This document shows positions 1-7,934 of a DNA stretch of 16,162 nt, in pieces. The stretch comes from Spirochaetia bacterium. GTDB taxonomy: Bacteria > Spirochaetota > Spirochaetia > PWKH01. The DNA is taken from contig JAIPFS010000012.1 in assembly GCA_021736545.1 (NCBI GenBank), positions 1 through 16,162 on the forward strand, given 5' to 3'. The position numbers and the translations under genes are program-made. Position 1 is the first letter of the stretch. Every line of letters begins with the position of its first letter. Under the pieces are notes generated by a model. The model was not told the origin of the DNA, ran no database searches, and was given only the letters and a program-made list of their open reading frames with translations.

Positions 1-691
1 TTAATTTCCCTCGCATATCGTGGGTATACGGATTATAATGCTGGAGATCCATAAACAGCTGATAGGGATCGTTACAGGTCTGCTCAACTATTTCCATCAG
101 TTTACTGTAGCCCTTTGTTGCAATAGGACTCTCTTCAAGGTGCATCTCTCCAAGAACTCTCCCGATAACATGCGTTATGCCCTGTGTTTCTGCAGCCTCA
201 CTGTCATGCTCATCCGGGCTCATCTCTATCATCTTCATCCCCATCCCTTCGAATACCTTATACCAATATCTAGACTCATCCCGTCCGCATTCAAGGGGAG
301 AGAATACCATTGGCAGCCCTTTAACCCCATCCTTTGCTGAATCCGGACCGAACATCGGGTGAGTCGCAATAGAAGATACCCCCTCAGGTAAATTGGACTT
401 CATTATATCAGCCGGATAACATTTAACGGAACAGGTATCAAACACTATTGTACCGGGCTTGATTCTTGAAGATACTGACTGAATTACCGCCTCAAAAGAG
501 GAAATGGCAACGCAAATGAATAGGGCGTCAGCTGAAAGCAGCTCATCTTCTGAAACCAGCCGCACACCATCAATATGTATATCACGGGGAGTCCTGTTAT
601 ATCCTATGACAGTAAAATCTTCAGTAAAAAGGGAAGCCCAAAATGAACCGAACCGGCCCAGACCGTATATTCCAATAGTTTTTTTCTTCAT
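1..691 (-). CDS. tyrA: Prephenate/arogenate dehydrogenase (TyrA family), 3' end off the left edge
   Basis: NAD(P)-dependent oxidative decarboxylation of prephenate (or arogenate) in tyrosine biosynthesis, in the cytoplasm. I translated the minus strand from the ATG at 691; the frame stays open for 230 codons to the window edge, so the C-terminus is missing. The N-terminus starts directly in a Rossmann fold with GIYGLGRFG (GxGxxG at residues 10-15); no chorismate mutase domain precedes it. Residues 110-118 read THPMFGPDS, the TyrA signature around the substrate pocket. Residues 159-174 hold the PDEHD...Q...H pattern typical of the family (H162, Q170, H174). Full members are about 250-290 residues, so perhaps 20-60 residues are missing. 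The ribosome binding site is weak (AGAGAAG). The gene is divergent from pta, 69 bp apart. Prephenate versus arogenate specificity cannot be decided. Confidence 0.92.
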   Translation of the reverse strand, partial: MKKKTIGIYGLGRFGSFWASLFTEDFTVIGYNRTPRDIHIDGVRLVSEDELLSADALFICVAISSFEAVIQSVSSRIKPGTIVFDTCSVKCYPADIMKSNLPEGVSSIATHPMFGPDSAKDGVKGLPMVFSPLECGRDESRYWYKVFEGMGMKMIEMSPDEHDSEAAETQGITHVIGRVLGEMHLEESPIATKGYSKLMEIVEQTCNDPYQLFMDLQHYNPYTHDMRGKL

Positions 692-760
692 ACTTCTCTA
701 TTTATCAAAAATATCTATTATGGTACAGTAGGATATAAACTAGTAACGGAGATAACAGAT

Positions 761-1756
761 ATGACTTTTTCAGAAAAGATGAAAAACAAAGCTAAATCCA
801 TGCAGAAAAGACTTGTACTCCCTGAAGGTACTGAGCCGAGAACAGTAAAGGCAAGCCGTCAAATTGTAGATGAAGGGCTTGCATCTCAGGTCTTCCTTCT
901 GGGAAATGCTGATGAGATCACCAAGGCTGCAGAAAAGGAGAGTGTAAACCTTAAGGGTGTGAGCATCGTTGACCCCCAGGCGTCGGAACTTCGCGAAAAA
1001 TTTGCCTATGAGTATTATGAACTTCGGAAGCACAAAGGAATGACACTGGAAGAGGCCAATGAAAAGATTACAGAGCCCCTGAACTGGGGAGCTATGATGG
1101 TACGTCTTGCCGAAGCCGATGCTATGGTTGCAGGAGCAGAAAACGCCACTGGGAAAGTGCTGGTTTCAGCCTTTACCATCATCAAAACAAAACCAGGAAC
1201 AGCCTATGCTTCATCCTGTTTCGTTATGGTAACGGATAAGCAGGAACTTGGGGCTGAGGGTAGTTTTATTTTCTCCGACTGCGCAACTATTCCAGAACCC
1301 ACGGCTGAACAACTTGCAGAAATTGCTATCGCCTCTTCAGATTCTTGTAAAACCTTTCTGGAATGTGAGCCGGTAACAGCTATGCTCTCTTTCTCAACGA
1401 AAGGATCCGCCAGCCACCCGCATGTAGACAAAGTTACCGAAGCTTTAAAGATGGCCGAGGATAAACGCCCTGATCTGAATATTGATGGAGAACTGCAGCT
1501 TGATGCGGCAATAATAGAGGGAGTAGGAAAGAAAAAAGCTCCTGATTCTGCTGTTGCCGGAAAGGCTAATGTTTTGATTTTTCCGGAGCTGCAATCAGGT
1601 AACATCGGCTACAAACTTGTTCAGCGTTTAGCTGGTGCAGAAGCCTACGGTCCCATACTTCAGGGCTTTGCAAAACCGGTCAGTGACCTTTCAAGAGGCT
1701 GCAGTGTAGATGATATAATTATAACTTCGGCGATTACCCTAGCTCAGGCAGAATAA
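761..1756 (+). CDS. pta: Phosphate acetyltransferase (phosphotransacetylase)
   Basis: Interconverts acetyl-CoA plus phosphate and acetyl phosphate plus CoA; with acetate kinase it makes ATP from acetyl-CoA during fermentation or activates acetate. The 331 residues match the short, single-domain PTA_PTB form rather than the ~700-residue enterobacterial form with extra N-terminal domains. Recognisable segments are RLVLPEGTEPRTVKAS (residues ~17-32), the AMVAGAENATG region (~122), the GTAYASSCFVMV stretch (~145), SFSTKGSASHPHVDKV (~210) and the C-terminal LIFPELQSGNIGYKLVQR with QGFAKPVSDLSRG, all typical of acetate-type Pta. A GGAG ribosome binding site lies 8-9 bp before the ATG. No acetate kinase gene is adjacent. 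Phosphate butyryltransferase is a less likely alternative because the C-terminal motifs fit Pta closely. Confidence 0.96.
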   Translation: MTFSEKMKNKAKSMQKRLVLPEGTEPRTVKASRQIVDEGLASQVFLLGNADEITKAAEKESVNLKGVSIVDPQASELREKFAYEYYELRKHKGMTLEEANEKITEPLNWGAMMVRLAEADAMVAGAENATGKVLVSAFTIIKTKPGTAYASSCFVMVTDKQELGAEGSFIFSDCATIPEPTAEQLAEIAIASSDSCKTFLECEPVTAMLSFSTKGSASHPHVDKVTEALKMAEDKRPDLNIDGELQLDAAIIEGVGKKKAPDSAVAGKANVLIFPELQSGNIGYKLVQRLAGAEAYGPILQGFAKPVSDLSRGCSVDDIIITSAITLAQAE

Positions 1757-1890
1757 ACCGCTGTAACTGCGTTTCTCATCTGAAGAGGACTGAAATTTCC
1801 CGCAGAATTTCTGTATAGCAGATCTGCAGAGAGTTTTTCCGTCCTGCTGAAAGAACAAAACATAAAAATCATGTGAATGAAAAGCCGAAG

Positions 1891-1924
1891 CCTGTGGGAA
1901 TATCCGATTCTCACAGGTTTTTTT
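1891..1924 (+). terminator. Intrinsic terminator of pta
   Basis: An 11-bp stem (CCTGTGGGAAT, 1891-1901, with ATTCTCACAGG, 1907-1917; one G-U wobble) encloses the 5-nt loop ATCCG and is followed at once by seven T residues. It ends two bases before the stop codon of the convergent rsmA gene. On the minus strand only a weak TTTT follows, so it serves pta best. Confidence 0.9.
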
Positions 1925-1926
1925 GC

Positions 1927-2811
1927 TCAGTCTTCTTTCAATGCTTTAATATCTTTGACAATACTAATATAGGTTTCCAATGGTACTGTTTCAGCCCGGT
2001 CTCCCAGGGAAATTTGATGTTTTAGAAATAGTGCTTTAATATTTTCCAAACCATATTCAGCTGCAATACTGCTTCTCTGTAAATTATTCTTCAGTGTCTT
2101 TCGGCGTGAAGCAAACAAACTTTTTACAAGCGGAAAGAAAATTCTCCGTTCCTGCATGCTTACTGCTCCCTTTTCCCTGCGACGCATGACAAGCAGAGAA
2201 GAAGTGATTTCCGGAACAGGAAAAAAACACTGTTTATCAATATCCATAATGATTTCTATGTCATAATCAAGCTGACTAATCAGTGAATAAGAAGAGTATA
2301 TTTTGTCTCCGGGCACAGCGGTCATCCTCAAAGCAGTTTCACGCTGCAGGGTAAAAACCATTTTCTCAGGAGTAACACCCTCTTCTATCAGGGATGCAAT
2401 GAAAACCGCTCCAATAGTATACGGCAGATTTCCAAAAACACGGTCAGGTATCCCCTCTTTATCTCTTAGCCTGCTCCAATTTTTAAGTACATCCCCTTCA
2501 ATAAGTTCAAATGAAGGAATATCTCGGAAAATTTCTTTAAGAACAGCACAGAACCCATAATCCAACTCAAAAGCCCGAAGAGAAGCAAGCCGGGGAACTG
2601 CCATACAGGTTAAAGCTCCAATCCCAGGCCCGATCTCCCATGCATTCTGATCTTCCTCTAATTCTGCAGCATGTATAAATCGTTCCCTCATATGAGCATC
2701 AACCATAAAATTCTGGCCGAATTTCTTGCTCAGGCGGAGATTTTTTGAACGCAGGTAATCCCGGATCGATCCCGGAGAGTTGTAGTTGAAGGGTGTAACG
2801 ATAGGTTTCAT
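1927..2811 (-). CDS. rsmA: 16S rRNA (adenine1518-N6/adenine1519-N6)-dimethyltransferase
   Basis: SAM-dependent dimethylation of two adjacent adenines in the 3'-terminal helix of 16S rRNA, a late ribosome assembly step; loss usually gives kasugamycin resistance. From the chosen start (294 residues), KKFGQNF sits at residues 29-35, SAM motif I EIGPGIGALT at 59-68, the catalytic NLPY at 128-131, FFPVPEITSS at 196-205, and SRRKTLKNNL at 235-244. An in-frame ATG at 2838 would add nine residues. I prefer 2811 because AAGGA lies about 9 bp upstream of it, and no other start exists before the conserved core. This places the first 113 bp inside the 3' end of comEC, in another frame, so translational coupling is likely. 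It converges on the pta terminator. Confidence 0.94.
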   Translation of the reverse strand: MKPIVTPFNYNSPGSIRDYLRSKNLRLSKKFGQNFMVDAHMRERFIHAAELEEDQNAWEIGPGIGALTCMAVPRLASLRAFELDYGFCAVLKEIFRDIPSFELIEGDVLKNWSRLRDKEGIPDRVFGNLPYTIGAVFIASLIEEGVTPEKMVFTLQRETALRMTAVPGDKIYSSYSLISQLDYDIEIIMDIDKQCFFPVPEITSSLLVMRRREKGAVSMQERRIFFPLVKSLFASRRKTLKNNLQRSSIAAEYGLENIKALFLKHQISLGDRAETVPLETYISIVKDIKALKED

Positions 2812-4357
2812 TATTGCGTTTCCTTTTATAAACTGCATTAAGCTGCAGAAGTATTCCCATCATATACAGAATTCCGATGAAAATACAGAGTCCATATAAC
2901 TTTTCAGGGCTGTTGATGCGATACATCGGTACTTCTGCAGTCAGGCTCCACAAGTTTCTCATAAGTTCAGAACAGATATCAAGCAGTTTTCCAATACTTT
3001 CCATCCTGGGAAGTACTAAATATATGATACTGCAGAAAACTGTTACTGTTATCCCTAAAATACTCGGAATACCTGCTATAAGACTAATCGGAGCGATCTC
3101 ACCAAAAACCCATGCCAGATAAATCCATGTGCTCACTGCTGCAGCTGATGCGGCTCCCAGCATACTTCTTACAGCGGCAGGAATCCACCATGGAAATACA
3201 TCATGCATAACATTGCTTCCCATAAGTATTCCTGCCAAAGCTGAATAGGACAATATAAAAGAGACTGACTTTACTGAATTGGGAAACAGAAGCATATGAA
3301 CAATACTGCAGTATAAGAGAACAGTAATCCCCTTTTGCGGGCGCCCTGCTTCACGGCTGAATATGCCGATATAAATCATCCCTGCCGCTCTAACCAATGA
3401 AGGCTTGAAACCGGTAAACCAGACATAAGCGATTAAGAGCAGCATGATAACATAATCCCGCTTATGCTTTCCCAAAAACGGCCTTAGTACAAGGGATATG
3501 ATTGAGAGAAAAATTGCTGCATGCATACCCGAAAGGGCAATGATATACGAACATCCTGAAGTTCTGCAGTCGTCAAAAACCGGGTCATATACATAAACAG
3601 GCTCTCCAAGAATTAATGCAGATACAAAAAGTTGGCTTTCCCAAGAAAGATTCTGTATTTTTCTAAGAATTATTTTCTTTCCGTATGCCTTAAGTTTTTC
3701 CAGTTTTGTAAAAAACGGATGGATTGCGGCTGTATTCTCTTCAAACCGGGTAAGAAGAGTATCCTTCACCCCTGAAATTTCTGCTGAAACAATATATGCT
3801 TTGAAACTCCCGTCTTCCGCTGGAATCATGTTAATATCACAATCACAGATTGCCCCTGGCTTCAAACTGTTTGAATCATACATGCTGCGGTCGATTTGCG
3901 CTGAAATTCTCCCGCCAGCACTTGCCTGCACCCCGTCCAAGCCGTTAATGTGTATTAATTCAAGCTCAGTCTCTATTTTATAGGGACTTAAGAGTACCGC
4001 GGATTCAGTTATTAAACAGCATGCCTGTAAAGTAAAAGCGCTGTCTGCGTCCATAGAATCATCAATTACTGGTACACCGAACCAGGGATCATGCTCCCCG
4101 AATCCCTGATTAATAAAAAGAAAAATGATTGCCAGCGAACATATACAGAAAATGCGACCGGCATAAACGGAGAGAGGATACATTTTAAGAGAATTTAAAA
4201 CAGTACCAGAAGAAAAAATAAGCCCAGAGATAATAAAAAGAGACGGCAGAGTTAATCTATCAGAAATAATATAGTGAATACATATATAAAAAAGGATGGA
4301 AATACACAGAGAAAGCAGAGGAAATCTAAATGTACTTTCAGCATAATGAGAACCCAT
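2699..4357 (-). CDS. comEC: ComEC/Rec2-family DNA channel protein, without metallo-beta-lactamase domain
   Basis: Member of the ComEC competence family, polytopic membrane proteins that pass single-stranded DNA through the inner membrane during natural transformation. The 552 residues start with hydrophobic helices (about 12-31, 37-55, 66-84), then a soluble, OB-fold-like stretch (~105-200), then the competence domain. Its hallmarks are IIALSGMHAAIFL (272-284), FKPSLVRAAGM (317-327) and SFILSYSALAGIL (366-378), followed by further helices to about residue 509. The basic tail YKRKRNN and some 35 polar residues follow; residues 516-552 are encoded by DNA also used for the rsmA start. Typical full ComEC has 700-800 residues with a C-terminal metallo-beta-lactamase domain, absent here. 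No convincing Shine-Dalgarno precedes the ATG. Whether it supports transformation cannot be judged; no other com gene is present. Confidence 0.85.
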   Translation of the reverse strand: MGSHYAESTFRFPLLSLCISILFYICIHYIISDRLTLPSLFIISGLIFSSGTVLNSLKMYPLSVYAGRIFCICSLAIIFLFINQGFGEHDPWFGVPVIDDSMDADSAFTLQACCLITESAVLLSPYKIETELELIHINGLDGVQASAGGRISAQIDRSMYDSNSLKPGAICDCDINMIPAEDGSFKAYIVSAEISGVKDTLLTRFEENTAAIHPFFTKLEKLKAYGKKIILRKIQNLSWESQLFVSALILGEPVYVYDPVFDDCRTSGCSYIIALSGMHAAIFLSIISLVLRPFLGKHKRDYVIMLLLIAYVWFTGFKPSLVRAAGMIYIGIFSREAGRPQKGITVLLYCSIVHMLLFPNSVKSVSFILSYSALAGILMGSNVMHDVFPWWIPAAVRSMLGAASAAAVSTWIYLAWVFGEIAPISLIAGIPSILGITVTVFCSIIYLVLPRMESIGKLLDICSELMRNLWSLTAEVPMYRINSPEKLYGLCIFIGILYMMGILLQLNAVYKRKRNNETYRYTLQLQLSGIDPGLPAFKKSPPEQEIRPEFYG

Positions 4358-4477
4358 ACTGTATATGACACATTTTTTTTATGTTCTGCTTTAAATTTGA
4401 GAAATTTTTTTCTTAATAACTATGAATTCTATTAAAACTGTGGATTCCTCTGCATACTATGAACAAAGCAGTATATT

Positions 4478-5239
4478 TTAATACAGTTTCTTCAGAGTGA
4501 TATATAGAGCAATAAGGGGGAGATCTATTTTTTTTGTGTTCCCCAACTGAAGAAGATTGGAGGATAAAATCTCAGCATCCTTTTCATTCCTCAGCGAAAG
4601 TATTCTGCTGATATATTTTCTATTTTTTTTCATATCCTTTGCAAAATAAATTTCCATATTATGAAAGACATCTTCTGTTGTTTTATTTCTGTTCAGGCTT
4701 ACTCTATTCTGCTCCCGCCCAGTCAGTATATCAGCTAAAGTTATTATCGGCATTTCGTCATAAATATTCAGGGCTTCTTCAATGGGCACCAATGCCGGTT
4801 CGGTGTCCGTTTGGCTGGCATCTACGACTTCTTTCAGTTCGATTCTTCGTTTCGAAGCTAAGTCGGATTTTCTGTTTTTTGATGCCACATACATATATAC
4901 TGCAACAGCACCTCCTGCGGAAATCAGCATTTCATCCACAAGGGGTATCACATCTCTAATAGCAAAGGAGGTAAAAAAATAGAGCAGCAGGAATGTCAGC
5001 GCAGACCATATAAGACGGGGAATGTATTTCAACTCCTGTATCCAGTTGTTAACTGCATCATCTATGAGTGAATATAATTTATAATGAGCATGGAGGGTTT
5101 CATCATCATCAGGTTTATGTGAATATAAAACAGTTACCGCTTCCTTTTCTACAAGCTCGATAATATCTTTTTTCTGTTGGAAAGGATGAAGCACAAGAGA
5201 ATTCGCATACGTCCGTTTTATAAAAAAAATTTTTGCCAT
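4478..5239 (-). CDS. Unrecognised protein with two membrane helices
   Basis: I do not recognise the family. The 253-residue product has a mixed N-terminal part (1-73), two adjacent hydrophobic segments (about 74-94 and 97-119) separated by a short charged turn (IRDV), a Lys/Arg-rich stretch (121-135, NRKSDLASKRR), and a mainly polar C-terminal half that looks helical, ending in a hydrophobic patch LPLIALYITLKKLY. A cytoplasmic N- and C-terminus with a helical hairpin in the membrane is the simplest topology. It stands alone between comEC (120 bp downstream) and the divergent hydrolase gene. No Shine-Dalgarno precedes the ATG, and a good -35/-10 pair sits so close that the mRNA would begin at or next to the ATG. 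Codon usage looks like that of its neighbours. Confidence 0.8.
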   Translation of the reverse strand: MAKIFFIKRTYANSLVLHPFQQKKDIIELVEKEAVTVLYSHKPDDDETLHAHYKLYSLIDDAVNNWIQELKYIPRLIWSALTFLLLYFFTSFAIRDVIPLVDEMLISAGGAVAVYMYVASKNRKSDLASKRRIELKEVVDASQTDTEPALVPIEEALNIYDEMPIITLADILTGREQNRVSLNRNKTTEDVFHNMEIYFAKDMKKNRKYISRILSLRNEKDAEILSSNLLQLGNTKKIDLPLIALYITLKKLY

Positions 5240-5245
5240 GTTAAG

Positions 5246-5274
5246 AACATACTTCTAGATTTTTTCCATGTCAA
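5246..5274 (-). promoter_or_regulatory. Sigma-70 promoter predicted to give a leaderless mRNA
   Basis: On the minus strand TTGACA (5274-5269, perfect -35) is followed after exactly 17 bp by TATGTT (5251-5246, 4/6 match to TATAAT). Standard spacing puts +1 at 5239, the A of the ATG of the two-helix membrane protein gene. The absence of a Shine-Dalgarno before that ATG agrees with this. Confidence 0.6.
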
Positions 5275-5332
5275 GCTTTATTATATTTCATGTCATTTAT
5301 GAGTAAAAACATATCACTTTTTTGAGGTCAAA

Positions 5333-6151
5333 ATGCAGAAATCTGAAGTAAAAACAGCTGAATCACCTACACGCACCCTACTGAATGAAGGTATGCCGAA
5401 ATTCTACCGAGGCAGCAACGGGAAGGCAGTACTCGTTATACATGGCTTCACCGGACGCCCGCATGAGATGGATTACCTGGGCAGATATTTAAATGAAAAA
5501 GGGTATACCGTCTCAATACCCCGTTTGCCGGGACATGGCACAAACAGACAAGATTTTCTCTCCACAGGCTGGAAGGACTGGCATCGCAGAGTACTGGATG
5601 CTTACTATGATCTCAGGGGAGAATTTGAAGAAATCTATATAAGCGGACTTTCCATGGGAGGTCTCCTGGCATTGATCCTGGCTGAAGAGACTGACTGCAG
5701 CGGAATAGCTCTCGCAGCTCCAGCCATAACCGCAACTGCGCAAAAATCAATTAATCTCACCCCATTGCTGCGATATATTCTTAAACCAAGAAAAAAGGCA
5801 CAAGCGGAACATGAAGTCAGTCGGGAGGAGAATCCTGAAGTATATTATCTGGAGGAGGAGTATTATCACTGGATTATTCCTTACGGCATCTCACAGCTCC
5901 GTGTGCTTCAGAAACGTGCAAAGAAGGCTTTGAGCAGCATAACTGTCCCCACTCTGGTCATTGTTTCTACGGAGGATAAAACCGTCCCCCTGGAGGCTGC
6001 GTCAATTATAGAAAAACATATTGCTTCTAGAAACTTTCAAAAAGAGATATTTGAAGAAAGCCCCCATGTCATAGTAAATGGCCCTGAGAAAGAAAAAGCG
6101 GCTGAGTCAATTTTTACTTTTATTCAGAACGCTGCTTCACAGAAGCAATAA
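5333..6151 (+). CDS. Alpha/beta hydrolase, carboxylesterase/monoacylglycerol lipase type
   Basis: Serine hydrolase of the alpha/beta fold, probably acting on short-chain or monoacyl esters; the natural substrate is unknown. The oxyanion-hole motif HGFTG is at residues 37-41 and RLPGHGT at 64-70. The nucleophile elbow GLSMGG has Ser107. Asp215 (STEDKTVP) and His245 (EESPHVI) complete the triad at the expected spacing. The residues 145-190 form an insert rich in charged and aromatic residues, probably the cap over the active site. The 272 residues fit the Est30-like family, which is normally about 250. No signal peptide, so cytoplasmic. GAGGT at 5324-5328 is the ribosome binding site. Its last 32 bp overlap the end of the convergent phosphohexomutase gene; a perfect 6-bp hairpin (6133-6147) lies in this shared part. 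Confidence 0.9.
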   Translation: MQKSEVKTAESPTRTLLNEGMPKFYRGSNGKAVLVIHGFTGRPHEMDYLGRYLNEKGYTVSIPRLPGHGTNRQDFLSTGWKDWHRRVLDAYYDLRGEFEEIYISGLSMGGLLALILAEETDCSGIALAAPAITATAQKSINLTPLLRYILKPRKKAQAEHEVSREENPEVYYLEEEYYHWIIPYGISQLRVLQKRAKKALSSITVPTLVIVSTEDKTVPLEAASIIEKHIASRNFQKEIFEESPHVIVNGPEKEKAAESIFTFIQNAASQKQ

Positions 6152-7880
6152 TATCTTCAAAGAATGCTGTGTAGGCAGTAATTGTTTCCGAAGCCGCCTT
6201 TTTAGAAGATTCCAGATTATCTTCCTCTGAAACAGCAAAAATATAACATTTAATCTTCGGCTCAGTCCCGCTGGGTCGAAGGATGAATGACTTTCCTCCT
6301 TCAAGACGGTATATGAGAACATCAGCTTCAGGAAAATTATTATCCCCCTTAAGGAGGTCTGTTTTCTCTGTAATGGGATCTCCGGCTATTGTATCAGATA
6401 CGGAATCACGGAATTCCTTCATGATTCCTTTTATAATATCCTGTCCGCTTTGTCCCGGAAATTTATAGGATAATGTCTTTTCTTCATGATATCCAAAGGT
6501 ATTCCACAACTGTTCAAGACGATCCAAAAGAGAGATTCCCAGGGATGTGTAGTAAAACGTCATTTCTGCTGCAAGAAAAGCTGCAGAGACAGCGTCTTTA
6601 TCCCGTACATCCCGTTCTGCAAGGTAGCCGTAACTTTCTTCCGCTCCGAAAATATAAGTTTCTCCAGTATTTTCGTAAGCGCGCATTTTTTCAGCTATGT
6701 ATTTGAAACCAGTAAGAACATCTTCGCATTGTCCTCCGTAGGATTCAGTAATTTTTTTCACTAATTCAGTAGTGACAATACTTTTCAGGGTCCTGCAGGA
6801 TGAATCAAGCAGTCCTTTCTCTTTGCTGCTTCTATACAGGTAGTCGCAGAGAAGCGCTGCAATCTGATTACCTGTCAGCAGAGTATAGTTCTCCTTGGAT
6901 TTATTTACTGGAACTGCAATTCCAAGACGGTCTGAATCTGGATCAGTTCCCATAACAATATCTGCTTTTTTTTCTCTAGCCAGTTCAAGGGCAAGATGCA
7001 TGGCCTGGCCATCTTCCGGGTTCGGGTTTTCTACAGTAGGGAAATTACCATCCGGCTCTTTCTGCTGGGCTACAATTTCAAGTTCAATTCCCATGTCAGA
7101 AAAAATCCGCTCCACCGGCATAAGGCCTGAGCCATGAAGGGGTGTATACACAATTTTCACCGTTTCGGCATAGGTATCAAATAGCTCCGGCCTAAGGGAA
7201 AGGTTTTTCACCATGGTAAAGTATGCTTCGTCTATGTCTTCTTTAATGTAACTGAAAAGTCCCTTTTTTGCAGCCTCTTTGAGATCCATCACCCTGATTT
7301 CAGAATCATCAAGAATTGAAACTTTTTCCACAATTCCATCATCATGCGGAGGGGTTACTTGTCCTCCATCAGACCAATAAACTTTATATCCATTATACTC
7401 TGCAGGATTATGGCTTGCTGTAATGGTTATACCTGCGGTAGCTCCAAGCTTTCTTACAGCAAATGAGAGCATGGGAACCGGCCGCAATTCTGGGTAGAGA
7501 TGCACATGAATTCCATTAGCACAAAGAACTTGAGCAGCTTCCTGTGCAAAAACATCAGAATAATTCCGCGAATCAAATGCTGCAGCAACTGATCCGCTCT
7601 CCCCATCATTCTCATTATTTCCAGTAAATTCATTGATATAATTAGCAAGTCCCTGGGTAATTCTTCTTATCATATAGGGATTAATACGATTCGTACCGCC
7701 CCCGATAATCCCCCGCATACCGGCAGTTCCAAAAGCTAGTGTTGTATAAAAACGATCATTGAGTCCATCTGCATCGTCCTTATTGATGACTGTCATGACA
7801 TCATTTTTAAACCAGTCGTTGTGTTCCATGCTGATATAATACGATGCTCGGTTGGCTAATTTTTCCAAGTTATTACTCAT
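6120..7880 (-). CDS. Phosphoglucomutase/phosphomannomutase (alpha-D-phosphohexomutase)
   Basis: Interconverts hexose 1- and 6-phosphates through a phosphoserine enzyme, linking glycolysis with nucleotide-sugar, envelope and storage polysaccharide synthesis. With the ATG at 7880 it has 586 residues, the length of the PgcA/PGM2-like subfamily. Motifs in order (this numbering): FGTAGMRG (50-57), the catalytic serine loop TASHNP (S156), the metal-binding GTDPDSDR (311-318), the sugar-binding GAEESYGYL (412-420) and the phosphate-binding RPSGTEPK (535-542). All four domains are therefore intact. A GTG two codons upstream is possible, but AAAGGGG lies 9 bp before the ATG and only about 3 before the GTG. 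It lies downstream of the HAD phosphatase gene, separated by 88 bp with two hairpins. Phosphoglucomutase versus phosphomannomutase specificity is not decided by these motifs, though the subfamily favours glucose 1-phosphate. Confidence 0.93.
   Translation of the reverse strand: MSNNLEKLANRASYYISMEHNDWFKNDVMTVINKDDADGLNDRFYTTLAFGTAGMRGIIGGGTNRINPYMIRRITQGLANYINEFTGNNENDGESGSVAAAFDSRNYSDVFAQEAAQVLCANGIHVHLYPELRPVPMLSFAVRKLGATAGITITASHNPAEYNGYKVYWSDGGQVTPPHDDGIVEKVSILDDSEIRVMDLKEAAKKGLFSYIKEDIDEAYFTMVKNLSLRPELFDTYAETVKIVYTPLHGSGLMPVERIFSDMGIELEIVAQQKEPDGNFPTVENPNPEDGQAMHLALELAREKKADIVMGTDPDSDRLGIAVPVNKSKENYTLLTGNQIAALLCDYLYRSSKEKGLLDSSCRTLKSIVTTELVKKITESYGGQCEDVLTGFKYIAEKMRAYENTGETYIFGAEESYGYLAERDVRDKDAVSAAFLAAEMTFYYTSLGISLLDRLEQLWNTFGYHEEKTLSYKFPGQSGQDIIKGIMKEFRDSVSDTIAGDPITEKTDLLKGDNNFPEADVLIYRLEGGKSFILRPSGTEPKIKCYIFAVSEEDNLESSKKAASETITAYTAFFEDIIASVKQRSE
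6133..6147. repeat. Perfect hairpin inside overlapping 3' ends
   Basis: TGCTTC-ACA-GAAGCA, a 6-bp stem with a 3-nt loop, lies within the 32 bp shared by the convergent hydrolase and mutase genes. It reads as a hairpin in both transcripts. Neither strand has a following T-run, so termination by it alone is doubtful. Confidence 0.5.
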
Positions 7881-7910
7881 AATCACTTACCCCTTTCTGC
7901 AGTATAGGTG

Positions 7911-7932
7911 AAAAACCTGCCCTTAGAGGGCA
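7911..7932 (-). terminator. Terminator-like hairpin between the HAD phosphatase and mutase genes
   Basis: On the minus strand TGCCCT-CTA-AGGGCA (7932-7918) forms a 6-bp, GC-rich stem with a 3-nt loop, followed by GG and five T residues (7915-7911). It sits after the HAD phosphatase stop and about 30 bp before the mutase start. It could end the HAD transcript or attenuate read-through into the mutase gene. The T-run is short, so efficiency may be partial. Confidence 0.6.
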
Positions 7933-7934
7933 AA

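Noticed and set aside
504..731. Open reading frame of 75 codons on the plus strand
   Set aside because: Antisense to the clear TyrA coding frame; its serine-rich start is the complement of conserved codons.
1802..1827. GCAGA...TCTGC and palindrome GCAGATCTGC after pta as an extra terminator
   Set aside because: Short stems without a directly following T-run; the strong terminator at 1891-1924 suffices.
2812..2838. rsmA start at the upstream ATG (2838)
   Set aside because: It has no ribosome binding site; the AAGGA motif within this stretch is correctly spaced for the ATG at 2811 instead.
4430..4483. Inverted repeat TATTAAAA...TTTTAATA with an inner 5-bp stem after the membrane protein gene
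   Set aside because: Stem is AT-only, the loop is long, and no T-run follows on the minus strand; too weak to call a terminator.
4639..4959. Open reading frame of 106 codons on the plus strand
   Set aside because: It lies fully inside the 253-residue minus-strand gene, has low-complexity, cysteine/serine-rich composition and no ribosome binding site; it is a shadow.
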